The notes under the pieces were generated by a model that was not told the origin of the DNA, made no database searches, and worked only from the letters and a program-made list of their open reading frames with translations. This document shows positions 41,951 to 49,811 of a stretch of 64,000 nt of DNA, in pieces. A program made the translations under genes and the position numbers. Numbering within the stretch: position 1 is the stretch's first letter; each line of letters starts with the position of its first letter. Source of the DNA: Bacteroidales bacterium (GTDB lineage: Bacteria; Bacteroidota; Bacteroidia; Bacteroidales; Muribaculaceae); assembly GCA_019415705.1 (NCBI GenBank), contig DXYS01000027.1:1-64000 (forward strand), written 5' to 3'.

Positions 41951-43993
41951 ATGGAAAAAAATTATAAGCGCACCTTAATCACGACTGCACTCCCTTACGC
42001 CAACGGCCCCGTGCATATCGGCCATCTCGCCGGTGTATATGTCCCGGCCGACATCTACGCCCGCTACCTGCGTCTGCAGGGTCGCGACGTCACACTCGTC
42101 GGCGGCTCTGACGAACACGGCGTACCCATCACCATCAAGGCCAAGGCCGAGGGCGTGACGCCTCAGGACATCGTCGACCGCTACCACGCCATCATCCGCG
42201 ACTCGTTTGAGGAGCTCGGCATTTCGTTTGACGTGTATTCGCGCACAAGTTCCGACACACACCGTGCGACGGCATCTGAATTTTTCACACGCCTGCATGA
42301 GCGCGGTGAGTTTGTCGAGAAGACCTCGATGCAGCTTTATGACGAGAAGGCCGGCCAGTTCCTCGCTGACCGCTACGTCACCGGCGAGTGCCCCCACTGC
42401 CACAACCAGCGCGCCTACGGCGACCAGTGCGAGGCCTGCGGCACATCGCTCAACGCCACCGACCTCATCAACCCGCGCAGCGCCATCACCGGCAATGTGC
42501 CCGTGCTCCGCGAGACACGCCACTGGTTCCTTCCACTTGACCGCTGGGAGGGTCGCCTGAGAGAGTGGATTCTCGAGGGACACCGCGAGTGGAAGACCAA
42601 TGTCTACGGTCAGTGCAAGTCATGGCTTGACCTCGGCCTGCAGCCACGCGCCGTCACACGTGACCTTGACTGGGGCGTGCCCGTGCCTCTGAAAGAGGCT
42701 GCCGGCAAGGTGCTCTATGTGTGGTTTGACGCCCCCATCGGCTATATCTCAAACACCAAAGAGCTTTATCCCGACACATGGGAGACATGGTGGAAAGACC
42801 CCGAGACACGTATCATCAACTTTATCGGCAAGGATAACATAGTCTTCCACTGCATCGTCTTCCCGGCCATGCTCATGGCCTACGGCGACAACTTCCAGTT
42901 GCCTGACAACGTGCCCGCCAACGAGTTCCTCAACCTCGAGGGCGACAAGATCTCGACATCGCGCAACTGGGCCGTTTGGCTCCACGAGTATCTGCGCGAC
43001 TTCCCCGGCAAGCAGGACGTGCTGCGCTACGTGCTCACGGCCAACGCCCCCGAGACCAAAGACAACGACTTCACATGGCGCGACTTCCAGACCCGCAACA
43101 ACAGCGAGCTCGTGGCCATCCTCGGCAACTTCGTCAACCGCGTCACCGTGCTCACCCACAAATATTTCGAAGGTGTCGTGCCCGGAGCCGGCGCCCTCGA
43201 GCCTATCGACACGGCCCTCTTCGACGAAATCGAGGCCGTCAAGAAGTCGCTGACCGACAATATCGAGACCTTCCATTTCCGCGAGGCGCTCAAAGACGCC
43301 ATGAACATAGCCCGCGCAGGCAACAAATACCTGCAGGAGACCGAGCCGTGGAAAGTCGCCAAGACCGACATGGCCCGCGTAGCCACTATCCTCAACGTCT
43401 CGCTGCAGGTCTGCGCCGACATCGCCATCGCCTTCGAGCCGTTCATGCCCTTCATGAGCCGCCGTCTCGCCGACGCCCTTCACATGGGCCGTCTGACTTG
43501 GTGCGCCGTCGGCAGCCGCGATATCATCAAGGCAGGCGAGCGCATCGATAGTCCCGAGTTGCTCTTTGAGAAGATTGACGACGATGCCATCAAGGCTCAG
43601 ACCGACCGCCTCGAGCGCATCAAGAAGGAGAACGAAATCAAGAATTTCCGTCCCGACGAGGTCGCCGCACCGGTTGACTATGACACCTTTGCCAAAATCG
43701 ACATCCGCGTCGGCACCGTACTTGAGTGCAGCAAGGTCAAGAAGTCAAAGAAACTGCTGAAATTCAAGATTGACGACGGTATGGGCGGCCGCACCATCCT
43801 CTCGGGCATCGCCGAGCACTATGAGCCCGAGCAGCTCGTCGGCACTCAGGTCTGCTTTATCGCCAATTTCCCCGTGCGCCAGATGATGGGCATCGACTCA
43901 GAGGGCATGATACTCTCGGCTGTCAATGCCGACGGCTCGCTCCGCGTCATCACACCCTCGGTGCCGGTGGCAAACGGCGCCAAAGTAGGCTGA
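41951..43993 (+). CDS. metG: Methionyl-tRNA synthetase
   Basis: MetG charges tRNA-Met with methionine. The 680-residue protein has the class I catalytic core (PYANGPVHIGHLAG, HIGH class; KISTSRNWAVW, KMSKS class), a zinc knuckle (CPHC and CEACG near residues 145-160), the anticodon-binding helical domain, and a C-terminal tRNA-binding OB-fold domain (about 575-680; KIDIRVGTVLECSKV, NFPVRQMMGIDSEGMILSA) that makes the enzyme a dimer. Length and motifs are complete. Confidence 0.98.
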   Translation: MEKNYKRTLITTALPYANGPVHIGHLAGVYVPADIYARYLRLQGRDVTLVGGSDEHGVPITIKAKAEGVTPQDIVDRYHAIIRDSFEELGISFDVYSRTSSDTHRATASEFFTRLHERGEFVEKTSMQLYDEKAGQFLADRYVTGECPHCHNQRAYGDQCEACGTSLNATDLINPRSAITGNVPVLRETRHWFLPLDRWEGRLREWILEGHREWKTNVYGQCKSWLDLGLQPRAVTRDLDWGVPVPLKEAAGKVLYVWFDAPIGYISNTKELYPDTWETWWKDPETRIINFIGKDNIVFHCIVFPAMLMAYGDNFQLPDNVPANEFLNLEGDKISTSRNWAVWLHEYLRDFPGKQDVLRYVLTANAPETKDNDFTWRDFQTRNNSELVAILGNFVNRVTVLTHKYFEGVVPGAGALEPIDTALFDEIEAVKKSLTDNIETFHFREALKDAMNIARAGNKYLQETEPWKVAKTDMARVATILNVSLQVCADIAIAFEPFMPFMSRRLADALHMGRLTWCAVGSRDIIKAGERIDSPELLFEKIDDDAIKAQTDRLERIKKENEIKNFRPDEVAAPVDYDTFAKIDIRVGTVLECSKVKKSKKLLKFKIDDGMGGRTILSGIAEHYEPEQLVGTQVCFIANFPVRQMMGIDSEGMILSAVNADGSLRVITPSVPVANGAKVG

Positions 43994-44037
43994 TGATATT
44001 TTTAAATCATTAATCACGCTACAGTCCCCAACACGCA

Positions 44038-45078
44038 ATGAAACCACGCATCCTTATAGTCTATACCGGCGGAACTATCGGCATGATTGAAGACCCTGTG
44101 ACCAAGGCTCTCAGACCCTTTGACTTCTCCCATCTGATGGAGAATGTGCCCAAGGTCAAGATGCTCAATTATGACATAGACAACATACAGTTTAATCCGC
44201 CGATTGACTCCAGTGACATGAATCCCGGTCACTGGCAGGATATTGCGCGAAGCATTGCCGGGAATTATGATGACTACGACGGCTTTGTCGTGCTCCACGG
44301 CACCGATACAATGGCTTACACGGCTTCGGCACTGTCGTTTATGCTCGGCGGCTTAGACAAGCCGGTCATCATAACCGGCTCGCAGCTGCCCATCGGAGAG
44401 GTGCGCACTGACGGCGAGGAAAATCTGATTACCGCTTTGCAGATTGCCGCCGCCCGCGACGACGACGGGCGCCCGATGGTGCGCGAGGTCGCCATACTCT
44501 TTGAGGATTATCTGTGGCGCGGCAACCGTTCGACTAAACGTTCGGCTGACAATTTCAACGCCTTCCGCTCAAACAACTATCCTGAGCTTGCCAAGGTCGG
44601 CCTGAGCATACACTTCGACCGCGACGCTCTGCTGCGCCCGAGCTCCGCAGGTCTCAGACCACGTTACGAACTTGACACTTCGGTCCTTGTCATCGACCTC
44701 TTCCCGGGTCTGTCTGAAAACAATCTGCGCTATCTGCTGTCCACGCCGGGCATCCGCGGCATAGTGTTGCGCACCTATGGCGCAGGCAACGGCCCGACGG
44801 CTCCTTGGTTTGTAAACCTCATCCGCGAGACCGTCGAGCGCGGCGTGATAATTCTCAATGTGACACAATGTGTCAACGGCGGTGTGCATACAAACCGTTA
44901 TGTTGCCGGAGATTTGCTGGCCGGCACAGGAGTCATCTCGGGCCATGACATAACATTTGAGGCTGCAATTACAAAAATGATGTTTCTTTTCGGTCTCGGC
45001 ATAGACAACAGCGAGGTCAAACGTCTCCTCGGCGAGTCGCTTGCCGGCGAGGTCACCCTGCCGGATTGTCCGGCTTAA
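44038..45078 (+). CDS. ansA: Type I (cytoplasmic) L-asparaginase
   Basis: Asparaginase of 346 residues hydrolysing asparagine to aspartate and ammonia. The first catalytic Thr is in YTGGTIGMIED; the second in VVLHGTDTMAYTASALSFML, which also gives the Asp and Lys context. No signal peptide is present, so this is the cytoplasmic type I enzyme, with the C-terminal domain that allows allosteric control in AnsA (segment GTGVISGHDITFEAA). It lies 44 bases after metG and may share its transcript. Confidence 0.95.
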   Translation: MKPRILIVYTGGTIGMIEDPVTKALRPFDFSHLMENVPKVKMLNYDIDNIQFNPPIDSSDMNPGHWQDIARSIAGNYDDYDGFVVLHGTDTMAYTASALSFMLGGLDKPVIITGSQLPIGEVRTDGEENLITALQIAAARDDDGRPMVREVAILFEDYLWRGNRSTKRSADNFNAFRSNNYPELAKVGLSIHFDRDALLRPSSAGLRPRYELDTSVLVIDLFPGLSENNLRYLLSTPGIRGIVLRTYGAGNGPTAPWFVNLIRETVERGVIILNVTQCVNGGVHTNRYVAGDLLAGTGVISGHDITFEAAITKMMFLFGLGIDNSEVKRLLGESLAGEVTLPDCPA

Positions 45079-45086
45079 AGTTTTTT

Positions 45087-45461
45087 ATGAAGGACAGGCT
45101 TATGACACGGCTATTTAAAGCATCGGCGCTTCGACTGACAGTCACAGCGCTCGTAGCGGCCATAGGCCTGTCAGTCTCTGTCATTACTTCGGCCTCTGAC
45201 TGGGAACGTCTCGGCACACCTCAGGCGCAGGTGGCTCAGAATGTAGAGACATCTGACCAGTCGCCCTATATCCGCACCGAGGTGCGTGACGGTTATCTCT
45301 ACCTGACCATCGAGCGCGATGCTCCCGTCAAAGTCTTCACCATCCTCGGACAGCTCGTCACCTCGCAGCAGCTCGGCGCCGGTCGCTGGCGCCTGCCCCT
45401 CAAAGCCCGCGGCATCTACATCCTCAAAATCGGCCCCGTCACCCGCCGCGTCACCTACTAA
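45087..45461 (+). CDS. Short secreted protein consisting mainly of a type IX-like tail
   Basis: Protein of 124 residues: a signal peptide (hydrophobic segment about 14-34, LTVTALVAAIGLSVSVITSA), a 30-residue spacer, and a C-terminal ~60 residues with the strand pattern of type IX sorting tails (VKVFTILGQLVTSQQLGAG, ARGIYILKIG). No catalytic domain is present. ATG 45087 is chosen, eight bases after the asparaginase stop; ATG 45102 also works. It could be a surface peptide, a decoy or regulator of secretion, or the remnant of a longer protein. Confidence 0.65.
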   Translation: MKDRLMTRLFKASALRLTVTALVAAIGLSVSVITSASDWERLGTPQAQVAQNVETSDQSPYIRTEVRDGYLYLTIERDAPVKVFTILGQLVTSQQLGAGRWRLPLKARGIYILKIGPVTRRVTY

Positions 45462-45513
45462 TCAGATTATTTTAATCAGATTGTTAGCTGCATGGCATGG
45501 TCCGCTTAATGTA

Positions 45514-45533
45514 GGGACATGCCTTTGGCATGT
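45514..45533. repeat. Hairpin unit in repeat cluster
   Basis: ACATGCC-TTT-GGCATGT forms a 7-bp stem, preceded by GTAGGG at 45511. The same GTAGGG or TAGGG lead-in precedes the hairpin at 45654, suggesting one family of interspersed elements. Confidence 0.65.
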
Positions 45534-45603
45534 ATAACATGTAATCAGCTATAGCAGAGGGTGTTATATGTGGTGTGATAAAGTGGGGAAAGAGTTTATA
45601 GTG

Positions 45604-45644
45604 AAGTAGCCGTCCGCATTAGCGGTCGCAGCCGCATAGCGGCG
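45604..45644 (+). repeat. 41-bp direct repeat, copy A
   Basis: Begins AAGTAGCCGTCCGC and ends GCGGCG. It holds two small hairpins (CCGC-ATTA-GCGG and GCCGC-ATA-GCGGC). Copy B at 45729-45769 differs by one base (A to C in the second loop). Confidence 0.9.
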
Positions 45645-45653
45645 TTACAGTAG

Positions 45654-45673
45654 GGACGCAATACTTTGCGTCC
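45654..45673. repeat. Hairpin unit in repeat cluster
   Basis: GGACGCAA-TACT-TTGCGTCC, a perfect 8-bp stem, after a TAGG lead-in at 45651. This kind of unit is common in intergenic regions of many bacteria. Confidence 0.75.
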
Positions 45674-45728
45674 TCGCAATCAGACATAAGCGTGAGCAAA
45701 ATTAAACCACGTTTAAAGTGTTAAAATT

Positions 45729-45769
45729 AAGTAGCCGTCCGCATTAGCGGTCGCAGCCGCATCGCGGCG
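45729..45769 (+). repeat. 41-bp direct repeat, copy B
   Basis: Second copy of the 45604-45644 repeat with 40 of 41 positions identical, 84 bases after the end of copy A. AAACCACG (45704-45711) and CGTGGTTT (45814-45821) form an inverted pair around it. Confidence 0.9.
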
Positions 45770-45791
45770 TCAGCATGTGAGGCCACAGTAA

Positions 45792-45808
45792 GCAGGCTGT
45801 AGGCCTGC
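45792..45808. repeat. Hairpin unit in repeat cluster
   Basis: GCAGGC and GCCTGC arms around a five-base loop at 45792-45808. With the units above it fills the gene-free stretch 45462-45930, in which I see no coding sequence. Confidence 0.6.
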
Positions 45809-45930
45809 GCAACCGTGGTTTCATCCCGTCCTTAAAATAGAGCGCTCTGTAGGTGCGCCGCTCGACGAGACATTGCGCCCCCATGCCACAAGTTATTTTG
45901 CGCTGATTTTTAAACGGCTAAGGTTTGATA

Positions 45931-45966
45931 GATTCTAATTATGGCGAATTCGCCATAATTAGAATC
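45931..45966. repeat. Perfect 36-bp palindrome at the end of a KilA-N relic
   Basis: Left arm GATTCTAATTATGGCGAA (45931-45948) is exactly complementary to the right arm (45949-45966). The centre GAATTC and the layout AATT-n-T-nn-CGAATTCG equal those of the palindrome in the KilA-N gene (29719-29750), while the variable bases differ in both arms together. Chance expectation for a perfect 36-bp palindrome in 64 kb is about one in a million. Confidence 0.97.
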
Positions 45967-46061
45967 GGATTATGCACTTTTTCCTATGTGCCAATATATT
46001 CAAGTTTATGGTTGCGAAGCCAGTCAGTAATAATTGATTTATTGAAAGTTATAAAATCAAA
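45931..46061 (-). pseudogene. Decayed KilA-N gene fragment
   Basis: Read on the minus strand, 46043-45967 gives NKSIITDWLRNHKLEYIG, T, stop, EKVHNP, which lines up with the KilA-N protein at 29540 (HIIFRWLSLKSTIEYLG, E, W, EMLYNP): the stop TAG at 45984-45986 stands where the conserved Trp is expected. One base is then missing, and in the next frame the palindrome reads DSNYGEFAIIR against DFNCTEFGTIK. Similarity ends at the palindrome edge; the conserved AGxNxF segment and everything after it are gone. It is a dead N-terminal piece of a KilA-N gene, downstream of the nuclease cassette on the same strand. Confidence 0.75.
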
Positions 46062-46102
46062 TTAGAAGATGTTTGTAAATAATGAATAAGCTCTGTTTGA
46101 AA

Positions 46103-47191
46103 TTATTTTGGCCAAATATCAATTATATTATATTCAAATGGATTTTCTTTTGCTTTTGAATAAGATGCATCATTAAATTCAAAGTGATTGCATTCGACAG
46201 CTTGATTGGAGTTAGTTATTTCATTATTTAATTTCAGACATGTGCATGTTCCGTTTTCATTAAATTTTTTATGAGTACAAAGAAAACAGTTTTTGATTTC
46301 AAAACCATTTAGCTTAGCTATCACTAATCCGTAGAAAAAATAATTACACGTATAGGTTTTAGAATCAGCAGCGATATAATTATTATATTCGTTAACTGTT
46401 AATTCAAAAATTGAATCGGGCTTTCGATGGTTAAAATTTTGACAGTTTGTTTTCGTAACAATGCATTTTCCGCTTTTATATAGAATAAACTTGCTTAAAT
46501 TGTATGATGGCTTAATTTCGTCTTTTGGATCAAAAAATTTGGTGCTAAATCCCCAAAAATGAGTATAATCATTTTCTGAGATGTCATTTGAAACTATTTT
46601 GTCAACATCTTCTTCTGAATGTACTTCAAATTCAATAATTCGTGCCTTTGAATTCTTTTTTGTTTTAGAACATCCATGAGTAACTTTGATTTCAATAAAT
46701 ATGTAGTTGTTTTGAGGACTTTGGTCGTTATACCATATTAAATCAGGCTTGAAAGATAGTCCATCGATAGTTATTTTTTTCTCAATATCACAACTATTCA
46801 GAGATTTTTTTAAATCGAATCTTTTTTCTTTATATGAACTACATAAATCTACGTGTGGAGTTCTTATATGACATCTATCATATAATTTGCAACAATTTTG
46901 TGCTGTATAATGTATGGTTATTTTTTTCGACTCTTTAAACCATTGCTCTACCCGCATCTTTGCATAACTATGGAGATATGTTTCATATGTGCATTGTTTT
47001 TGCTGGTCATCAGCGATTCTCCAATCATGGGCAAAATGCCATTGCCTTATTTGTCCACATTTTTTAATCATTCTGCATTTGCAATGAGGACAAAAGAAAT
47101 CTTCAACAGAATTATAAGCGTCTTTTATATGTGTCAAAACACCGGCTTCGGACAGGGCATAATGATGCTCTTGATTTATGTTAGTTTTCAT
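46103..47191 (-). CDS. CoiA-like PD-(D/E)xK nuclease family protein
   Basis: Protein of 362 residues resembling the competence/CoiA-like nuclease group. The N-terminal zinc-finger part has Cys34-x2-Cys37, then Trp-His52-Phe-Ala-His55, and an E70-x3-H74-x3-K78 helix. The nuclease core is visible as Asp150 (FKPDLIWY) and Glu167-Ile-Lys169 (IFIEIKVTH), the PD-(D/E)xK pattern. A cysteine-rich region (CFLCTHKK, CTCL) lies near residues 305-325. The gene is strongly AT-rich, unlike its GC-rich surroundings, indicating horizontal transfer. It follows an XRE regulator gene by 11 bases. A role in defence, DNA uptake or as a regulated toxin is inference; no cytosolic partner besides the regulator is seen. 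Confidence 0.7.
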   Translation of the reverse strand: MKTNINQEHHYALSEAGVLTHIKDAYNSVEDFFCPHCKCRMIKKCGQIRQWHFAHDWRIADDQQKQCTYETYLHSYAKMRVEQWFKESKKITIHYTAQNCCKLYDRCHIRTPHVDLCSSYKEKRFDLKKSLNSCDIEKKITIDGLSFKPDLIWYNDQSPQNNYIFIEIKVTHGCSKTKKNSKARIIEFEVHSEEDVDKIVSNDISENDYTHFWGFSTKFFDPKDEIKPSYNLSKFILYKSGKCIVTKTNCQNFNHRKPDSIFELTVNEYNNYIAADSKTYTCNYFFYGLVIAKLNGFEIKNCFLCTHKKFNENGTCTCLKLNNEITNSNQAVECNHFEFNDASYSKAKENPFEYNIIDIWPK

Positions 47192-47202
47192 AAAGAATAA
47201 GA

Positions 47203-47703
47203 TTAAAGGTCTACGAAATCAACTTTTTTTCCTAATGAGGTAGCTATTTTAGACAGAATGTCATAACCGACTGAGTATTTGCCATTTTCAATGCGACTAA
47301 GATTTGCTGCATCGATACCGGCAAGTTTGGCAAGTTCACGTGCTTCAATTCTCTTTGATTCTCTGATTTCACGAATTCTTTTACCAATGCGTACTCTATC
47401 ATCATTTCGATTTCCGGCACTGATGCCCAAAAGACCGCCACAGATATTAAAACGCATTGACTCGCGCCATATAGCGTTTATCATCGCCTCTTTGTTCTCG
47501 GAAAAATTTTTATCAAAAAGAATTTCCAGCCAGTGAAGCTCATAGTTTTGAGTTTCGACGTTCGCATAAGAGCCGATATCGCACAGCACGATAAAAACTT
47601 CTCCGTCAGGAGCTATTACCTCAACTTTGTTTTTGTCAGTTATTTGTGCTTTGGATTGTGTGGGATGATTGACAAAATCATCAAAAGTATTAAATTTATA
47701 CAT
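47203..47703 (-). CDS. XRE-family regulator with N-terminal extra domain
   Basis: Protein of 166 residues. The C-terminal ~65 residues are an XRE/Cro helix-turn-helix (IGKRIREIRESKRIEARELAKLAGID, then NLSRIENGKYSVGYDILSKIA). The first ~95 residues form an unrecognised domain rich in strands (VEVIAPDGEVFIVLCD) and aromatic residues, perhaps for sensing. It is the first gene of a two-gene operon with the CoiA-like nuclease, read from a consensus promoter at 47752-47782, and is likewise AT-rich. The arrangement regulator-then-effector recalls toxin-antitoxin or defence cassettes, where the regulator restrains the effector. Confidence 0.82.
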   Translation of the reverse strand: MYKFNTFDDFVNHPTQSKAQITDKNKVEVIAPDGEVFIVLCDIGSYANVETQNYELHWLEILFDKNFSENKEAMINAIWRESMRFNICGGLLGISAGNRNDDRVRIGKRIREIRESKRIEARELAKLAGIDAANLSRIENGKYSVGYDILSKIATSLGKKVDFVDL

Positions 47704-47751
47704 GAATAAAATGCCGAATTAGAGTGTTGGCGCCACTTTTAAGGTTTGGGG

Positions 47752-47782
47752 CAAAGTTAATACGTTTAATTGGCAAATACAA
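47752..47782 (-). promoter_or_regulatory. Promoter for XRE-nuclease operon
   Basis: TTG (complement of 47780-47782), 20 bases, TAACTTTG (complement of 47752-47759): full match, 49 bases before the XRE start codon. Confidence 0.68.
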
Positions 47783-47856
47783 CAATTAGGACGGTTTTTA
47801 TTTAATTAGAATAAATCTTTACAAAGGAAACATTATTTATATTCCGACAAATGATA

Positions 47857-47864
47857 TATTTTTG
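47857..47864 (+). promoter_or_regulatory. -7 element for secreted-protein pair
   Basis: TATTTTTG lies 22 bases before ATG 47886, which excludes an in-frame TTG at 47862 as the start. Confidence 0.5.
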
Positions 47865-47885
47865 CTGTATAAACATCTAATTATC

Positions 47886-48278
47886 ATGAAAAAAATAGTT
47901 CTATTACTTCTCCTTGTCTTTGGCATGGCTATTTGCTCAAATGCCGCCGAGACCGCAACTGTTGTAGCACCGACAACTAACGCCGTAAACAATTATCTGC
48001 TTTACCCGACAACCAACATTTACACTTTTCTTAAACTTGATACGAGAAACGGTAAAATTTGGCAGGTGCAATATTCTATGGATGAAAACGAGTTTGAAGT
48101 CGTTCTCAATTCAAAAGCATTAGTTCCAACAGGTAAACCGGGTCAATTTGCGTTGTATCCCACTACAAACAATTGGACTTTCATTCTTCTCGACACTGTC
48201 AATGGAAATGTTTGGCATGTTCAATGGTCACAAGAACCGGATAATCGCGGAATATTTCCAATTAAATCGTTATTTTGA
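47886..48278 (+). CDS. Small secreted protein with two internal repeats
   Basis: Protein of 130 residues with a signal peptide (MKKIVLLLLLVFGMAICSNA). The mature part contains the same unit twice: YPTTNIYTFLKLDTRNGKIWQVQYS (first, from about residue 41) and YPTTNNWTFILLDTVNGNVWHVQWS (second, from about 87), pointing to a duplicated beta-strand domain, perhaps a small propeller-like or adhesive fold. The function is not known. The gene is AT-rich, divergent from the XRE operon, and ends in a TGATG overlap with the next gene, so the two are translated together. Confidence 0.8.
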   Translation: MKKIVLLLLLVFGMAICSNAAETATVVAPTTNAVNNYLLYPTTNIYTFLKLDTRNGKIWQVQYSMDENEFEVVLNSKALVPTGKPGQFALYPTTNNWTFILLDTVNGNVWHVQWSQEPDNRGIFPIKSLF

Positions 48279-48649
48279 TGAAAAAATTAGCATTATTTCT
48301 AATTTCGAGTTTTTTAGCTTGCACCAATTTGCAAGCTAAAAAACTATTTGTCGAGATGGAGTTTCATAAGAACACCATTAAACTTGATGATGGGTCAAAT
48401 AAGAAAAGACAGCCAATTAAAGACAAAGATGGAAAAGATTTGAAATTCACATCCCTAATAGGAGCTCTTAATTATATGTCGTTGCAAGGATGGGAATTGG
48501 TTGATACGAAATCGGTTACGTCTGGTGGTGGATATGTTGGACCTTATGGTGGAGCGAGCTCAACAAGTACTAAGGTTTACTATATCTTTTCAAAAGAGGT
48601 TTCTGATGAAGAATTAGAGCGAATCGTCAAAGATAGTTATAAAGACTAA
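48278..48649 (+). CDS. Small secreted DUF4177-like protein
   Basis: Protein of 123 residues with a signal peptide (MKKLALFLISSFLACTNLQA). The phrase LNYMSLQGWELVDTKSV followed by a C-terminal YYIFSKEV strand resembles DUF4177-type proteins. ATG 48278 overlaps the previous stop by one base (TGATG), a sign of translational coupling. Base composition is AT-rich like the three genes before it, and the gene overlaps the convergent ogt gene by four bases at its end, marking the edge of the island. Confidence 0.78.
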   Translation: MKKLALFLISSFLACTNLQAKKLFVEMEFHKNTIKLDDGSNKKRQPIKDKDGKDLKFTSLIGALNYMSLQGWELVDTKSVTSGGGYVGPYGGASSTSTKVYYIFSKEVSDEELERIVKDSYKD

Positions 48650-49167
48650 TCCGTCTGACTCTCCTGATTCTCAAGCTCCAATAGAAAACGTTTTGCCTCT
48701 ATGCTGCCGGCGTAGCCGGTCAGCGAGCCGGAGCGACCGATGATGCGGTGGCATGGCGCGATGATTGAGATGGCATTGGCGCCGACCGCTGCAGCCACGG
48801 CGCGGATAGCCGATGGCATTCCGATAAGCCGCGCCATTTCGCCATAAGAGATAGTGTGCCCGTATGGTATCGTGAGCAACGTTTCCCACACCTTTTTCTG
48901 AAACTCCGTGCCGGCAAACTGCATCGGCACGTCAAACGTACGACGTAAGCCTGTGAAATATTCGTTTAACTGACTGACGGACTTTCCGATGACCGGCGAC
49001 GTTCCCTCGGTGAACTCGGCGTCGAGCATCCAGCTGAGCCGACTGAGATTTGTGTCGTGCTTTTTACTTTGCATCCAGTCACACATGCATAGACGGTCGC
49101 CAAACGTGCCTAAAACCAAATCACCGCAGGGCGAGGTATATTTCTGTATTATAATATGTGTATTCAT
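48646..49167 (-). CDS. ogt: Methylated-DNA-[protein]-cysteine S-methyltransferase
   Basis: Ogt/AGT suicide enzyme of 173 residues that removes methyl groups from O6-methylguanine onto its own cysteine. The active site PCHRI (IIAPCHRIIGRSGSLTGYAG) and the helix-turn-helix-like DNA-binding segment (GTEFQKKVWETLLTIPYGHTISYGEMA) are complete. A frame extends further up into the next gene, but ATG 49167 is chosen: it overlaps the stop of the glycosylase gene by four bases (ATGA), as in a coupled DNA-repair pair. Confidence 0.95.
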   Translation of the reverse strand: MNTHIIIQKYTSPCGDLVLGTFGDRLCMCDWMQSKKHDTNLSRLSWMLDAEFTEGTSPVIGKSVSQLNEYFTGLRRTFDVPMQFAGTEFQKKVWETLLTIPYGHTISYGEMARLIGMPSAIRAVAAAVGANAISIIAPCHRIIGRSGSLTGYAGSIEAKRFLLELENQESQTD

Positions 49168-49805
49168 GATTTTGGTGCGTAATCTTTCATGCCTTCGATT
49201 GCTCCGCCGGCTACGGCCCACAGGTACAGACTCGCCACGCTGCCGTAAGGAGTGAAACGGCGGCGGTACTTTTCAAACAGACGGCGGTCGATTTTGCGGT
49301 GGTGATATATCATGCGCAGCCCGCGGTGTATTGCGAGGTCGCCGAAACTCAATATGTCGGGGCGCTGCATTGAGAAGAGCATGAGCATCTCGGCGCTCCA
49401 TACCCCGATGCCTCGCAGCGACGCAAGGCGCTCGCACACCTCGGCATCAGACATCGTCGTCAGCGCCGTGATGTCAAATTCGCCCGAGCGGATTTTCTCG
49501 GCCGCCGAGCGTATATATTCGACCTTACGGTATGAGATGCCGACAGACTGCAGCTCGTCAGGCGTGACAGCGAGGATGTTCTCAGGCGTGATGTCGCCGA
49601 ATTTTCCGACAATTTTGCGCCAGATACTCTCTTGAGCCTTTGTTGAAATCTGCTGCCCGACAATCGAGTGGACAAGCGCTGCGAACAGGTCGGGCACGAC
49701 ACGGCGTCTGATGGGGCCGATGCGGTCTATCACCTCGCCGAGACGCTTGTCGCGTCTCTTGAGATACTCAATTTCCTTGTCACCGTAGTTAAAATATTCC
49801 TCCAT
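49164..49805 (-). CDS. DNA-3-methyladenine glycosylase (HhH-GPD)
   Basis: Base-excision repair glycosylase of 213 residues, of the AlkA/HhH-GPD superfamily without an iron-sulfur cluster. The helix-hairpin-helix is LRGIGVWSAEMLMLFS and the catalytic Asp lies 13 residues later in SFGDLAIHRGL. The N-terminal LVHSIVGQQISTKA segment is also typical. It probably removes alkylated purines, complementing ogt, with which it overlaps. Length is shorter than E. coli AlkA because the N-terminal domain is missing, as is usual for this subgroup. Confidence 0.93.
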   Translation of the reverse strand: MEEYFNYGDKEIEYLKRRDKRLGEVIDRIGPIRRRVVPDLFAALVHSIVGQQISTKAQESIWRKIVGKFGDITPENILAVTPDELQSVGISYRKVEYIRSAAEKIRSGEFDITALTTMSDAEVCERLASLRGIGVWSAEMLMLFSMQRPDILSFGDLAIHRGLRMIYHHRKIDRRLFEKYRRRFTPYGSVASLYLWAVAGGAIEGMKDYAPKS

Positions 49806-49811
49806 ACCTGT

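Noticed and set aside
45604..45769. CRISPR-like look of the 41-bp repeats
   Set aside because: Only two copies, 84 bases apart, internally palindromic, and no cas genes nearby.
47862..47885. Longer start of the first secreted protein (TTG at 47862)
   Set aside because: It overlaps the -7 element at 47857-47864; ATG 47886 gives a clean signal peptide.
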